A stretch of 64,000 nt of DNA from Pochonia chlamydosporia 170 (GCF_001653235.2 NC_035793.1:2790001-2854000); one strand, 5' to 3'; positions 1-12,794 are shown, counted from the stretch's first letter. Translations and numbers: made by a program. Notes: generated from the sequence alone by a model not told the origin.

Positions 1-92
1 TGGTCGTCACGATCGTCTGGATGGAGAGTCTCTCGGGCCGTATTCTTGGAGATGAGATCGTTGTATTCGTCTTGGGCAGCAGTCGTGGCCAT
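1..92 (-). CDS. N-terminal fragment of an unidentified protein (runs off the left edge)
   Basis: On the minus strand an ATG at 92-90 sits in a strong start context (CCCACCATGG) and opens a frame that stays open for all 30 codons to the window edge. The visible peptide begins MATTAAQDEYNDLISKNTAR and continues into an acidic HPDDRDD stretch, so it is hydrophilic, with no signal peptide or membrane segment in view. The leader upstream is long and gene-free. I do not recognise the family from 30 residues. The start context and protein-like composition are the only support; a chance open frame of this length is possible. Confidence 0.5.
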   Translation of the reverse strand, partial: MATTAAQDEYNDLISKNTARETLHPDDRDD

Positions 93-457
93 GGTGGGAA
101 GGGAAGAAGACCAGGCGAACCGGTCGACCGAGTAGGTGGGAGGCGGCTGGTCTTTTGTATGGCTGTATCAGCACCAAAGGCACCAAGGGCACCAACAGCC
201 AGCAGCAGGAGAGCAGCGACTAGGACTGGGACTGTGACTGTGACTGGGGCAGTTTCAAGCACAAGTCACAAGTTGCCTTCGGAACTGCCGCGAGGTGGGA
301 GGGCAAAGGGCAGGCGCAAGCACCTGTACAAGGTATCGGATGATATTCTCGAAGAAGTGGAGCAGGGGATGGAGGCGCTGGATGCTCAATGCACACGGCT
401 GGTTCAGGATTCCAGACTTGGCAACTTGAGAGGGAGGAAACAAGCTCTGGAAAGAGA

Positions 458-503
458 GTGTGTGCTTGTGTGTGTGTGGGTGTGCGTGTGTGTGCGAGTC
501 GAG
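458..503. repeat. TG-rich microsatellite
   Basis: Imperfect (TG)n run interrupted by single-base changes, in the long leader of the leftmost gene. Confidence 0.85.
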
Positions 504-1115
504 GTGCGATGTGGGAGGTATGTTCTCCCGCTGTTCCGTAACTAATAGACTGGGCACAAAGCAGCGCTCAAGTCAGCGTGGGACAAGAGTCGAGAATCCC
601 GGAAAGACGAAAGAAAGAACCCCTGGTTTGATGTCGTCGCCTTGCAACCAGTTGGCAAGGAGGTGTCGAGAAAAAAGGTCTGGTCAACCAAGGAGTGAGA
701 CGCCGCTATCGCGGTGGCGCCGACTCGAGAAGACGTCGAGAACGTTGTTGAGGTGGGGGAACTTTAGTTTGGCCGCGCTCAGCCGTGGGGCTGGCCGAAG
801 GCGGGCTGCTCATCTCACGGCGTAATGGAAGAAAACCAACCAGACAAAAGTTGGCAATCCCAGATCGACCCAAAATGTGTTCATGTGCCTGGTGAACAGT
901 CACAGTCAAGCAGTCTGACTAGGGTCTCAGGGGCAACAGGGGATGATGGGCTCCAAGAAGTCCACGGGCACGTTGTGGCGTCGAGGCTAAGGCGATTTTG
1001 CCAGCCAGGGGTTGGGCATTCAAGGCATTTGAACGACACTTTGGGTGTCAAGGTGTCTGCCAAGGTGTGTCGACGCAGAATCGAGGTCCATTGATGAACA
1101 GGCAAACAGGATGGA

Positions 1116-1173
1116 TGTGATGCGACGTGATGCCATGCGGTGCGATGCGGTGCGATGCGATGCGATGCGATGC
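1116..1173. repeat. GATGC / GTGCGAT short tandem repeat block
   Basis: Around 58 bp built from GATGC-type units, ending in four back-to-back GATGC copies. It is a slippage-prone simple repeat in gene-free DNA. Confidence 0.85.
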
Positions 1174-1993
1174 AGGGGGAGGTTCTCAGGTCAAGTCAGG
1201 TCTCTTGACCAAACGGGAAGTCTAGTCCATGATGCGGGCATGAAGGCTGGGGGTCCCGTAAATCAAGGAATAATCTGCCGACAACATGACGGAGTATTAT
1301 TATCATCAGGCAATCTCTGGCAATCTCTCACAATCTCAAAGTGACCACCAACAGTCATGATGCTGTCTGGCCCTACTTTGTGCGACATCATACATGGACG
1401 AAGCCCCCACCCGCGTTTGAGGTCCAACGGTGGTGCCGCGCCATGTCTGACATGGAAATCAAATTACTTTGATGTCAGTGCCTCCCGGCAAAAGCGTCAA
1501 AGTATTGATACTGTCGGGTGTGTTTGGCAGCCGTCAAAGTCACGTCAACGCCTAAATGTTTCTTGGCATGAAGAGACTCCGTGCAAGAAGGACTCTGTAT
1601 GCATCAAGCAGGCGAGCAGCAGCCACAATCCTGATTCCTGCCCTCTCGCAGCTGTGGTTGGCTCCGCGATGGTTTCTGGTGTGTTCCAAACATGTCCGAA
1701 CCGAAGGGTGTCTGCTCTGATGCATTTCCCACAAAAGGAAGCTCAACTCTCCTCTGCCAACCACACAAAACATGGCGTGCAGAATTTCTAAAGTCAAAGT
1801 AAACAAATCCCCAAATTGGTGTGCTTGTTGTGCCTTGGCTGGACAGCCATCCCTCTCCAATCACGATTCAGCAAAGCCATACATGCGAATGTATTTGACA
1901 CAAATGCCACCAAGCCGCCTGGAGTAGTTGATCGACAATCAAACGTGTCTCATCTGCAAACACGCACTCCTCAAATAGAACAATCAACCACCG

Positions 1994-2035
1994 TACGGAG
2001 TACCTTCTCGGTGGTACGGAGTAGAGTACGGAGTA
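1994..2035. repeat. Three copies of the nonamer TACGGAGTA
   Basis: Copies lie at 1994-2002, 2015-2023 and 2027-2035, all in the same orientation. Single copies of the same word or its complement recur elsewhere in spacers of this window (16410-16418; 17619-17627 and 60943-60951 as the complement). Function is unknown. Confidence 0.8.
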
Positions 2036-5000
2036 CTGAACGGTCAACTGAAAAAAACGCAAGTTTCGAGTCACCGTCACCATCACCGTCACCGTCACCG
2101 CTGGGCTCCAGCCGCATGTTCTGACTTCTGACCCTTGGAGCCACGCGGGTCGACAAGCATCTCCGCCAGACCTTCCTTTCAATGCCCCCAGACAAACCAG
2201 ACTTCAACCCATGCGTGCAGGCACCAAATTGCGATCTTCACAACTACCGCAGGCGCTGAAGGAACCGGCACTGACCCAGTCAGCGTGTGGCTTTGGCTTG
2301 GCCATGGGAGTTTTGGTTCGCTCGTTCTAATGCTGACTAGAGCCCATCGCCGGCGTAGTTTTAAGCTGGCTCTTCACATGCTGAACAACGCATGAATATA
2401 GCGTCGATGCTGCGGAGTAATAGCATTTCGAATGGTAATAATACGAAATTCGACCCGTGTTCTATTCCTGCCTTTCAGCCACGTTTTTTTCTTAATGTAA
2501 CCGTTCCAGAGACAATTGTTTGTCGCCAAGAGCACGAGTTCTTTGTTCGGAAGCCCATGAGACATCAATGTCAAAGCGTCAAGTATTTGAACTGCACATT
2601 TGATGTCAGCTGTCGGCGCCTTGCATCCACGAAGTGTAATTAGCCAACACACGTCAAAGGACAGGATTGCACATATCTGTTTGACTACTCCGTGCAACCC
2701 GCCTGATGTCGGGTGGCAGGGTCCAGGACAAGGTGCAGCATGCAATGCAATGCCACTTCAGTGGGTATCGTGGGTTATTTTTTTTACTCTGGCTTGACCA
2801 GAGGATCCCGTGAATGGAAGGAGTTGTTAGAAGCACTCACTGAACAAAGAGTCTGGGACATGCCATCATCATCACATGGAGCGAGAATCCGGTCTTTTTG
2901 TCCAATGCTTGCATGCGGCCCAAAAATATGCGATCCATCGGGCACCGGTGTAAATGCAAACTGGGTGCCTTGTGGACTTGGATGATGTCGGACAATTTCG
3001 TTTCTTTATTCTCACTTCCATGCACCCAGATTGAAGGTTTATAGTCGGTAATATTATTGTTCTGTTCAGACATGGGTTGCATTTCCTCTCTTCCCACGCT
3101 CTTTCCCAAAATAACAGTGCCGCACAGTGTCAATGTTATGGAATGCGTACAGTATTTGTTCTACCCAAGAGTCCGGACTTGTGAGATGACTTTGGTTCCT
3201 CGACCTTGCAACCTCCATAGCTGATGCAAAACTTGCGTACCCCTAAACATTCCCCTACATTAGCAGTCTCAATTTACAAAATCAAGTCTCGACATATCTG
3301 AAGCCAGAGCTGTTGACGCGATGCATTGCAGCATGGTGGACAGGTGAAGCGCAGCAACCACTGATATCTTCCTTCAGGCTCTTGGCACATCACAATACTG
3401 GACTGATGCGGTGGTATCTCACCTTTGGCGATATCTGCTTTCTCTGGGCGGTGCGTCGTACACTACCTAGGTAATCAGGAGCCCGTTACGACTATGACCA
3501 ACGGCTTGACCCCAAACGACGAACGCCTGGCATTGACCGACGATAAAGTAGCAGAGGCCAGTGACGGCTTTGTTGAATCGCTGCTTCCGGGGGGAAAACC
3601 CAGGCGTTGGCATCACGCTACAATGGCGATAGAAGTTGGGATATCAAGTACCTCTATTCACGTTGCTCATGTTAACAGACGCCCGCCGACCTCAATTGTG
3701 TCTTTCAAACTTATTTTGCTAAATGGAAAGACGCCAGAATGCTCAAGGAGGCCATGTCTATACTATCAGGATCAAAAGTTTTTGCTTCAGAATCTCAACA
3801 AATAGCAGAACAGAACGCATGATACACAAAGTACTTGAAAATCCAGGAAATACATACAAAAGTGACACGAATACGACAGCTTTGCGCAAACTACACCGTA
3901 AACCAGGCCGCCGTACAAGCTTGGCCACGTAATCAGTTGTTTGACAAGGATCCCGTGTCGAATTTGGTAGGAATGCCATCTCGGACTTGACCTGCTTAGA
4001 TGAGGAGATGGGATAGTTGGTCTTGCGCTTTATACGCCAGCATCACCAGCGAATACTCCCTTGATATGCCTTCAATGTTGGAGTTACGCCTGGGTCCTCT
4101 AACATGCGCGTTCCGCATCAGATACATACCCCTAAGTAGGTCGACAGTTCCAGTCACAAACAGTCTTCCTCCTCGTCTTGGTAGGAGTTAGGCCACGCAA
4201 CCAGCAGCAGGTGTAATCAATACAAAACTCACCTGCCTCTCCAACACACATATCGGTAACATCCCAGCCCAGCTGCCTCCGGTCCGTCCGTCTATACTTA
4301 AAATTACAGCTCGCAAAGACGTCCTCTCCAATCAAAGACCGCGGGTACAATTTTAGACCAACATTTTCCTTCTTCGTCCTCCATTGGGACGCGTATTACG
4401 AAAACTTGGCGTCGCCCTGAAACCACAGAGCCGGGAACGGACACGAGTCAATGCTACCCGGTCAGGATTTTCAGGTGTCAATGTACCAAACAACACTGAC
4501 ACGAGGTCAACATTTAGAAACCACCCATTGGAAACCGTTGGCTTGGCCCGTGTCATGTTGAAGGAAATCTCCCTGTACCGATAGTAGCTTGACGACATGT
4601 CATGTCAAAAAACGGCCTTGATATCCCAAACCCCTACTGGCGTTCAACCTTGCTCTCCGTTTGTATACTTCCCACCCACCGTTTGATACAATTCAGCTCC
4701 GGCCCTTGAAACCCCTTCCACGTACGATTCTAGCCGCACCGGAAACGATCATACATCGGAAACATTTTACATCCGTGCCTCCCATCTGTAGCCGATCCCT
4801 GCCATGACTCTGTCGTCACAAACCTCGATCGTTTCGGCGCCATTCAATCTTTCGGCATTTGACATTAGACATACAGTTGAAATTATCGCAATTGGCAGAC
4901 TGAGAAGACAAAATCAACCCAATGTTTTCCCTAGAGACGGATTCTCAAGCAAGTGTATGGTGATTGTTAGCCGTGTGCTACCCTACACGGTATCCTCCCG

Positions 5001-6085
5001 TTTTTGCGTTGCTCACAAAATGGATACCCATGCAACAAGCAAACCCAAAGATGCCACGATATCTCGATGACAGGGCCCAAAGGGCTGGACGTTCTTCCCA
5101 TCGCATGCCATTTAACCATGTTGGACCTCAAGTCGTGGGATACAGATGCGCAAATCGAGCATCCAATGCTCGGCATGGTAGTAGAACAGTATACAAAGCA
5201 AGAAGACATGCGCACACAAACAGAAATCTCCAGGCCGCATTATTATTTAAATTGGATCATCATAGTGTATTATCTCGAGGTCTGGTAGTTCCTGGTATAG
5301 CCTCTTTATCTCCCTCCTCAGACCAACGGCTGACCAAACTGCGCCCCCCACAACCTTCCCGGGTTCTCTGTAACCTGTTTTTTTATATTTGCATCTTTTT
5401 TCGGTGTGCCTTTGCCGTTGTGTTTTGTTTTTGCTCCCGTCGCTCCGTTCTCCCAACCCCCGTCTTCCGCCCCAGATGACCCAGTGTGTAGCAAAATTGC
5501 CGCGCGAAGAGAGCAGGAAACACAAACAGAGAGGCTATTGTGGACATGGAAAACCGTGAAGTAATACAACCGCCTAATCACCAACAAACCCGAGAGTTGG
5601 TCAGGGAAAACGGAAACTTATAGTGCAGAGAATCCTTCAGATCGCAGAGTAAGAAAAAATTTTAAAAAAAGGAAAAGAGAAAAAGGGTTAAGTAACAAAA
5701 AAATGGACAAAAAGACAAGGAAAAGTGAGGTATCGCGTCAGTCAGCTTGCTCTTTCCACAGACCACTACCACTGGTAAGTAGCTGACTGTCAGTCTGGGG
5801 TCTGTCGCTGGAAATATCCGCCCCTGTGCCGTAGTTGGGTGGATGTGTTCTTTTTCTGTGACAAACAAAAAGAGCCAAATAGAGTAAAATATGAGAAGGT
5901 ACGTTTCGTCACTTCGTCCTGCGTACGCCAGTACTCGCATGCTAGATGAGCGTAATCGGTTTCTCCGAAATTTGATGGGCAATATCGTCGTTCTAATGCA
6001 TATGTTTAAAGAAGTCGTCGTTGTAGTACTGGGTGGGTTGGCTTGTCCAGGCAGGACATCCATTGATGTTGAGGACGACTTTCAT

Positions 6086-7569
6086 TTAGTAGGCCCAGAT
6101 TTTCAACTACGCATTGCTGTTAGCTTTCCCGACAAACACTGCGTTGATAGCACTCGACAACGAGACTGGTGTTGCAGCCACACGATTGTCCAGAGAGACA
6201 CTTACCAACGAATCCCATGAACCCGTGCACAAGCTAATGCCGTCGTTGCTCACTCCCAAACAGCTCACACGGTTTTCGTGGCCCACAAGCGAGCCAACCT
6301 TCTCGCCTCGGGTAACATCCCAAACCTAAACAAAAAGGCAATTAGCATCCCAAGCTCTCTTCATGCGCGTGCGGATCCACATGTCGAGATGATTGCTAGC
6401 ATTCCATACCTTGCATTCGAAGTCGTCATAGCCAGCAAACAACAGCCGTCCAGATACCGATGTTGCGACGGAAGTGATGCCACAGAGGATGGATTCGGAC
6501 TGTATGAGAAAGTGGTTAGATGATGTAGCCGTAGAAAGCGAATGCAATAAAAGAGGGAGGTAAAACGAAAGAGCGACAGCATCAACTTACCCCGTAGACG
6601 TTCAACTCGCGGTCTGCTCGGATATCAAAGAGGCGGCAGGTGGCATCGTCGGAGCCGGTTACGAAGGAGTGTCCGTCGGGGAAGAATTGAATAGCATTGA
6701 TGTCTGATTCGTGGCCAGCAAACGTCTGGACGGCTTTGCCAGCCCGAATATCCCACAACTTGGCGAAGGCATCGCAGGCACCAGAGATGAAGGTGTTTTG
6801 ATTTGTAGGATTGAGGCTAATGCTCATGACGTCGCCAAGATGATCGGCAAACTCGGTAACCTTTTGGCCGGTTTCGATGTCCCACTTCATGCAGGTCATG
6901 TCGCCAGATGAGGTCAGGATGCTGCGGTCGTTGATAAATCGGCAGCAGGACAAGTAGCCAGCGTGACCGGACAGCTCCCGGGCTACACGTGTGGGACCGT
7001 CTCGCTGCTGGTTCAGGTTGTAGATGGAGCAAATGTTGTCGAGACCACCGCAGGCCACGAAGTTTCCGCTGGGGGCATAGGCGCAGGTCATGACCCATGA
7101 TGACCGCAAGGGGATGGCATGGACTTTGTTGGTGGTGTAGGCATCCCAAATGATGAGTTTTCCATCTTGCGAGGCAGAGACGAGATGTCTGCGGTCGGTC
7201 GACCAGTGCATAGCGTAAATCTTGGCCAAATGGCCTTTGAGGGTGCGCTTCGCCTTCATAAGCTGGTTTCTGGGGATAGGCTCGTGCGCCTGTTGTGCCA
7301 CGACTCGAACTAGATAGGGAGGAAGAGACATGTTAGCCAAATTCCGAGGCTCAAGGATGAATGGGATGACGAGACGGCCGGGGGTCATGATGGTCATGAT
7401 GGACATGATGACGGCCATGTTGGTCAATTGAGCACATACGGCTGGTGTCGCACAGCTCATCCTTCTTCCTCTTGATGCGATCCTTCAGTGTTTCTGCCTC
7501 GCGACGCGCCTGCTGAATCCGCGATTGCATGGCCTCGGGGGACACATCGTTGGCACCCTGCGAATTCAT
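6086..7569 (-). CDS. gnb-1: Heterotrimeric G-protein beta subunit (WD40)
   Basis: Five exons give 359 aa, the standard fungal Gbeta length: 7569-7440, 7309-6591, 6499-6410, 6325-6206 and 6106-6086. Introns are 130, 91, 84 and 99 nt, all GT-AG and frame-preserving. The first ~45 residues form the amphipathic coiled coil that pairs with Ggamma ([17 protein letters not shown]). Seven WD40 blades follow, with GH...WD spacing visible, for example [15 protein letters not shown] and [15 protein letters not shown]. The last exon is 21 nt and encodes only LKIWAY plus stop, the canonical Gbeta C-terminus. The product works at the plasma membrane with Galpha/Ggamma upstream of cAMP and MAPK signalling (family knowledge), affecting mating, conidiation and virulence in related fungi. 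The start gives a 359-residue product with no in-frame rival nearby. The symbol follows Neurospora usage. Confidence 0.97.
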
Positions 7570-7827
7570 CGTGAATGACGCTGATGATGGAGGCGAAACA
7601 GGCGGGGAGGGGAGGATGGTCGTGGCCGGGAGTCGGGAGGAGGATGGTCAAAAGGAGCGTCGTCCAGCGATGAGATTGTCGAGATGGGTGTGGAGAGGCG
7701 GAGGAGCAAAGGAGAGGAGGTTGACAGAGCAGAGAGTGACTGGCTGATTGAGGCCTGGCCAGGGGGGTGGGAGCAGGACAAGACCAGACAGGACCAGACA
7801 GGACCGGGACAGGATTGGGAATCGGCT

Positions 7828-7870
7828 GGGGCTGGGGCTGGGACAACTGGGACTGGGCTTGGGACTTGGG
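7828..7870 (+). other. Potential G-quadruplex tract upstream of Gbeta
   Basis: Seven runs of three or four G lie at 7828-7831, 7834-7837, 7840-7842, 7849-7851, 7855-7857, 7861-7863 and 7868-7870, separated by 2-6 nt. This satisfies the usual four-run quadruplex pattern on the plus strand, which is the template strand of the Gbeta gene, about 260-300 bp upstream of its ATG. Confidence 0.55.
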
Positions 7871-7989
7871 ACTTCTGGACGGGGTCTGGTCTGGTCTGGT
7901 CTGGCTTGGTTTGTGGTGGTGAAAGTGACTGGAGCGAGCGGGATTGGGTTGGACGGAGATGGGGACGGACCAGACGGGGACGAAGAGAA

Positions 7990-8000
7990 GGGGGGGGGGG
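7990..8000 (+). repeat. G homopolymer (11 G)
   Basis: Uninterrupted run of eleven G in the purine-rich region upstream of the Gbeta gene. Confidence 0.85.
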
Positions 8001-10883
8001 TGGTTGGCTGGGGTTGAGCTAGTCGAGGTGGCAGCAGTAGCAGGACCAGAACCACAGCCAGCACGAACACAAGCACCACCAAAGGAAGAGCGAGTAATAG
8101 CAACCACCTGAGCAGTCAGCCAATTCGGCCAAGCTTGATATGATGTCGGTCGATGACTCCGGTGTGACCAGCTAGAGGCGGTGGAAGTGGTCATGGACTG
8201 GCCGAGTAGCCTGGCTCGCGGTATTGTCAATTTGGTGCTCTGTTTCTGTTTAATGTTGTCAAGTCTTGTCCCGAGTGTGGCTCAAGCTCCTGTCAGCAGT
8301 TGGTCGAGCTACGTAAGTGCGACAAGAGGCCAGTTGAACGAGCAAGACGATACGACACGAGATCGAGAGAGCACGCGGAGAGATTGAACGGGAGACTCGA
8401 TACACAATAGCTGAGCTGCACTGCACTGAACGGGAGAGTGACAGGGAATGGAGAGCAATTGAAGCCTCAACTGGGCTGAAGAAGCTGGACGTCTTGGTTG
8501 CAGGCTGGTCTCGGCAACGATGCAATGCAATGACAACGGGAACACCAAGGCTTCAAGTACTGACGTATTGCACGTAGGCATGACCGTCAATTGTCATACA
8601 ATTCCACATCATAATAGTAAAGGATGGATGAGAGAGCCATTTACGTTCGATCTGAGCAATTCGGACGCACAAACTCACTGTTGGATACAAGGCAAATCGA
8701 CGCAGAAAAAAAGCACTGCCAAGTACAATCCGGTACCAGAAGGCGTCAAGTACGACATGGAGTCGACCGACCAGTTGACATCCACCAAACAACCAGACCA
8801 AGACCAGGCACATTCATCAAACAAGTCTGGTGCTGCTCCCAGCTCTTTCTGAGGCGCTTCGACGCACCAAATTTCATCAGCTTGCAGGCCATCAATCCAC
8901 ATCAAAAAACCAACCAGAAATTGTCTCCTTGCGACCTCACCTGCAGCATCTAGACAAGCCAGAGAGAGAACTTGAGTCTTGGGAGGGTCGGTGCAACTCA
9001 GTGTGGTTCATGGCTTGGCTATGCCTGGTTTGGCACCTTGTGGCTACGAATGGAAGTAGTTGATGGTCATCTAGAGGCGGCGTCCGCAGTGCTGTGATTT
9101 ATTACTTGTTCCTCGGTACGGCGCAGTACAGGAAGGCGTTTGCTTGTTCTTGTTTAGAGGCAGGAAGTGGTGCGTTGCGGTGCGGTGGCCGATTGAAATT
9201 GGCCGCCACGAAGCCTAGCGATGGAAATGGAGATGTGGCTCAACTGCACTGCACCACTTTGACTCTTATATGTCAGGGAAGTATGCACATGATGCTTTGC
9301 CTCATCTCCAAAGGAAAATGGCTGGAGCTACCGGTCCAGAGGTGCCAATGAGTCTGGTGTTTGGCGAATCCAAGAACACACTGTCGACTGTAAATGTATG
9401 GCGTAATACTGCACCGGTACAGCTGAAGTAGTCCATCAACAGTCTCGTCCCAAGCACCAGCTCCGTTGTTGATGCGATGGAGCGGGTGCAAGCTGTCAAC
9501 GTCGACCAGGGGCATGGCTACACCAGACCACAGGCGCCTCCGTCCTTTCCCAGCATCCCTTGTAATATATTTCCTTGGCACCATCTTGACATCCTGATCG
9601 CATTGGCTGTCCCATTTGGGTATGCGATGACCCCAACAAGGGGGGGCAAGTTCATTGCTGGAGCTTTTTGCAGAACGTTATCGACACGTCTACGGGCTTC
9701 CGAGTGTGTTGACCATCGAACCATGCCATTTGTAAATTGCGTAGTACCCGGAACAGGAATACTGCGCGGTATTCAGTACCTGAAGAGTGCTTCATCAAGA
9801 AAATCGGATATTTAAATTGATTTCCATGCCAATCATGATCGGAAGGCAGGATGACAGTTGGCAGAACCAGTTTCCTTGTCTGGGGATGGCAACGCTGGAA
9901 GGCTCAACCACAAAAATTGAAGCAAGAAGGCTGTCAAACTGGGCCATGTCTTTTTTGATGGTTTCAACTCCCCCGTCCGGGTGTTGATCAAATTGTTTTG
10001 AGCCTCACGGCCACGCTCAACTGCTCAATTGAACCCCCACGTAAACGACATTAGCGATTGTGGCATTTGAGCCCGGCAGACCAACTCGACGCTGCCCCAG
10101 CTGTTGCCGCCAGGAATCAGCCATGCCAGACCAAATACATGCCCGCATGTTTGTATTGGCACTGGGCGTTGTTGAAGAAGCAGCCATTCTGCTTCATCGG
10201 ATCCAAACAAAACGAAACAAAGAGTCAAAGGCTTGTCGTTATTATTCGCTTGTAGGTTGCTGACCGGGTTTGCACAATAGACAACTGATTCCTCAGATCA
10301 GTTCTAGTAGCAATTTGGCAAGCCTGTTGCTTCCATTTGGAATCTAATTTCCGTGGTCGCCCAGATTCTAGACGAGGATGCTCGGGACAACTTCCTGATG
10401 GATTGGACAGTGTCGATTGCACCAAATCGCACTTGATCGATCAGTCGGATGGTTCGACCGCTGTAAATTTCCCGTTTCCATCCAACTCAAACATTCATAT
10501 TAGGTGGAGTGCTGGTGGCCGGAAGCCTTTGTGCTGTGCGTTGATGGTCAAGTGCTGGGCGTCAGCACCCGCAAAGGAAACAAGTATGGCCCCTGACATT
10601 GACCGGAAAGATCTCTGCTGGTTGATGTCGGCCATGAGCATGATGTTCGAATTGGCGTCAAGCGTGATGGCAAAGCATATGCACATCCATGGGTCTAGTT
10701 CTTTTCTTTCGTGGGTGCTCATCAGTACCGTGTGGAATCCAGGGTCTCTCTCTCTCTTTGACATGATCGACAAGGGCGTGATCATCTCGGCCGCTACTTC
10801 CCTTCCAGAAGCACACAACCACCCGACCCACAGAATGAAAGAGATGGAAGGAGCTCCTGTGGCACCTGTACCCTGCCAGGCTT

Positions 10884-10907
10884 GATTCAAATTCAAATTC
10901 AAATTCA
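10884..10907. repeat. ATTCAA hexamer repeat
   Basis: Four tandem copies of a six-base ATTCAA unit in gene-free DNA. Confidence 0.85.
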
Positions 10908-12794
10908 CATCCTCCTCCTGTCCATGGCCAAGGCACTGGTGGTTGTGGTTGAGGTTGTGATTGTTGGTCAGTTATTCGCGGACTTGTTGCTCCAGACGCG
11001 TCATTTGATTGTCGACTGACAACCTACCAGTGAGGCGCTGGTGGCATCGAATAATAACATGGCCGCCAGGTTATAGCACTACACACACCATACCCTCTGC
11101 CGCGCCAACCAGACATCATGCCGCATTTACAAAGCCATATTTTGGTATCGAACATCCTTCGCGTGTCACAAGCAAAACTCTTCACATTCAATCGGCACAT
11201 ATATGCAGCTCAGCCCAGCTGGACTCAACAGGAATAGAGGTCAGATTCGGCAAGACGATTCGCCAGAGATGCAACTGGCAAATGTGATGCGACTTTTGTA
11301 TGTAGGAGCTGCAGCCCTGTCAGCCATGTTGAACCCGTTGTGAGTGCTTACACAGGGGGTACTGGTGCTTGTCGACAGCCACAGCAAGACGAGCTGACCA
11401 GGTCACTCGGAACTGTCGAATACTGGCAAGGGTTCCTGACATAATGGTTCTGTCTGGAGCGCAAAGGTCCGATGGTGGCACTGAGCAAAGTCAACCTGGA
11501 GTCTGGTATTAGCAATCTGGCACGCCATTCAACGTCCAACATCTACGAGTCGCCTCCTGTCACAGCCCACACAAGACGAAGCGGTTTTGTCCAGGGAGTT
11601 CGTATGCGAGTCTGGTAACTTTGTACTGTACGAAACACGATGCACACTTGTTTCGTTCTCTCCCCAATTTGGCACTTGCTGTATGCCACAATCTTGCACT
11701 CGAGGCATTCCTCCGTCCCGCCCTCCGCAATATTAAATATATATTGCACGTACAGAGCTAATTTACCAACTAGTCACGGACAATTTGCGGTTCTGCATCA
11801 TGGCCCACATAATTATCCACTTCTAACTTCTTTCAGAAGTCATTCGAACCCGGCCATTCTGAACCCCCATCTCATCCCTGTCAAATTTGATGTGGAACCG
11901 CCAGGAACATGCAACCTACTGGGTCATTGTTCATCTCCTGCTTTGGTGGCTCGCGAAGAAGCAGCCAAGCTGGCCTGTCAAACAGAATGAGTTGATAAGT
12001 GTCCTTTGGCGTGTGCTACGGTGGCTGGCCATCCTTGGATTTGCTTCCGACCAGGGCTGTCATCCCATGTCGACTCGCTTTGGTTGGAAGAAATTCCAAC
12101 CAAATGCATTCATACATGCGCAATTACCATACGCCATACATACGCACGGAGCTCGAGGGGAGTATCTCCATCAGGATTTTTACGGACCTTCAGCCTTTTG
12201 ATTGGTATCGACCTGCGTCCTCTTTTGCTGACCTCGTCATAATTATAGTTGACCAATCAAGCTAGCGACGGATGCTTGTGTGCTTGATCTCCTACAGCTC
12301 ACCGCACAAGCAAATGCGGGCTGCACCGTCAACTTTTTTGCACGGCGAGAACGCTATGATCCTGTCATCCTCTATTTGGCGTGGTTGACGCGTGGTTTCT
12401 TAGTCGAGAGAATGACGCCTATTAAGACGAACCTGTTCAAAACAATGATTGTGATAACAAGCCAGCAAGGCGCCCATTCGTGGATGCACGACCGCTTCTT
12501 CATCCATCCCCCCCTTGTTGTTGCTGTGCCACGGTCCTGTACCGATTCAACCTCACACACTCTCTCCTGCTCAAGAGTCCTTTCAGAAGTACGTCACAGC
12601 TATCGAATACTACTTAACTACGTAGGTACTCAGACTAATACTTTCCACTTCCCTTTTCTTGTCTTCTCTCCTTTAATCCCGTCATACAGTTTGCATCGAG
12701 ATATCAAGAAAAGCAACAGCATGTGATGAATACAAACCAATTCATGCAGTCGGCACTGTATTCAAACTTCGACCATCGTCTTCCACTTCTCAGA

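Larger units (their letters stand above)
93..6085. other. Gene-free interval with simple repeats
   Basis: About 6 kb in which no open frame has convincing coding character. The longest frames (for example 144 codons at 1357-1791 and 171 codons at 4964-5479) overlap frames on the other strand and match no family I know. It holds a TG-rich microsatellite (about 458-503), a GATGC/GCGAT tandem block (1116-1173), a CCGTCA/CCATCA hexamer run (about 2072-2101), three TACGGAGTA words in 42 bp (1994-2035) and a TACCTAGGTA palindrome near 3464. It presumably contains the promoter of the leftmost gene and the 3' region of the Gbeta gene. Confidence 0.6.

Noticed and set aside
4000..4110. Sequence slightly like the 3' part of fungal 5S rRNA (ATCACCAGCGAATACTCCCTTGATATG)
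   Set aside because: Only about 25 bases match, with no recognisable 5' half or internal control region; too little for a 5S gene or pseudogene call.
4964..5479. 171-codon plus-strand frame
   Set aside because: Overlapping alternatives in other phases, Arg/Ser/Cys-rich random-looking translation and poor start context.
7457..8230. 257-codon minus-strand open frame upstream of Gbeta
   Set aside because: It overlaps the Gbeta first exon in another phase and its translation is repetitive Pro/Ser-rich from a simple CT-rich leader.
10337..10908. Opposed 182- and 137-codon frames
   Set aside because: They overlap antisense and neither shows motifs, splice continuity or family resemblance.
11838..11853. 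GGGTTCGAATG on the minus strand resembling a tRNA B box
   Set aside because: The last B-box base is wrong and no A box or cloverleaf is found upstream, so no tRNA.
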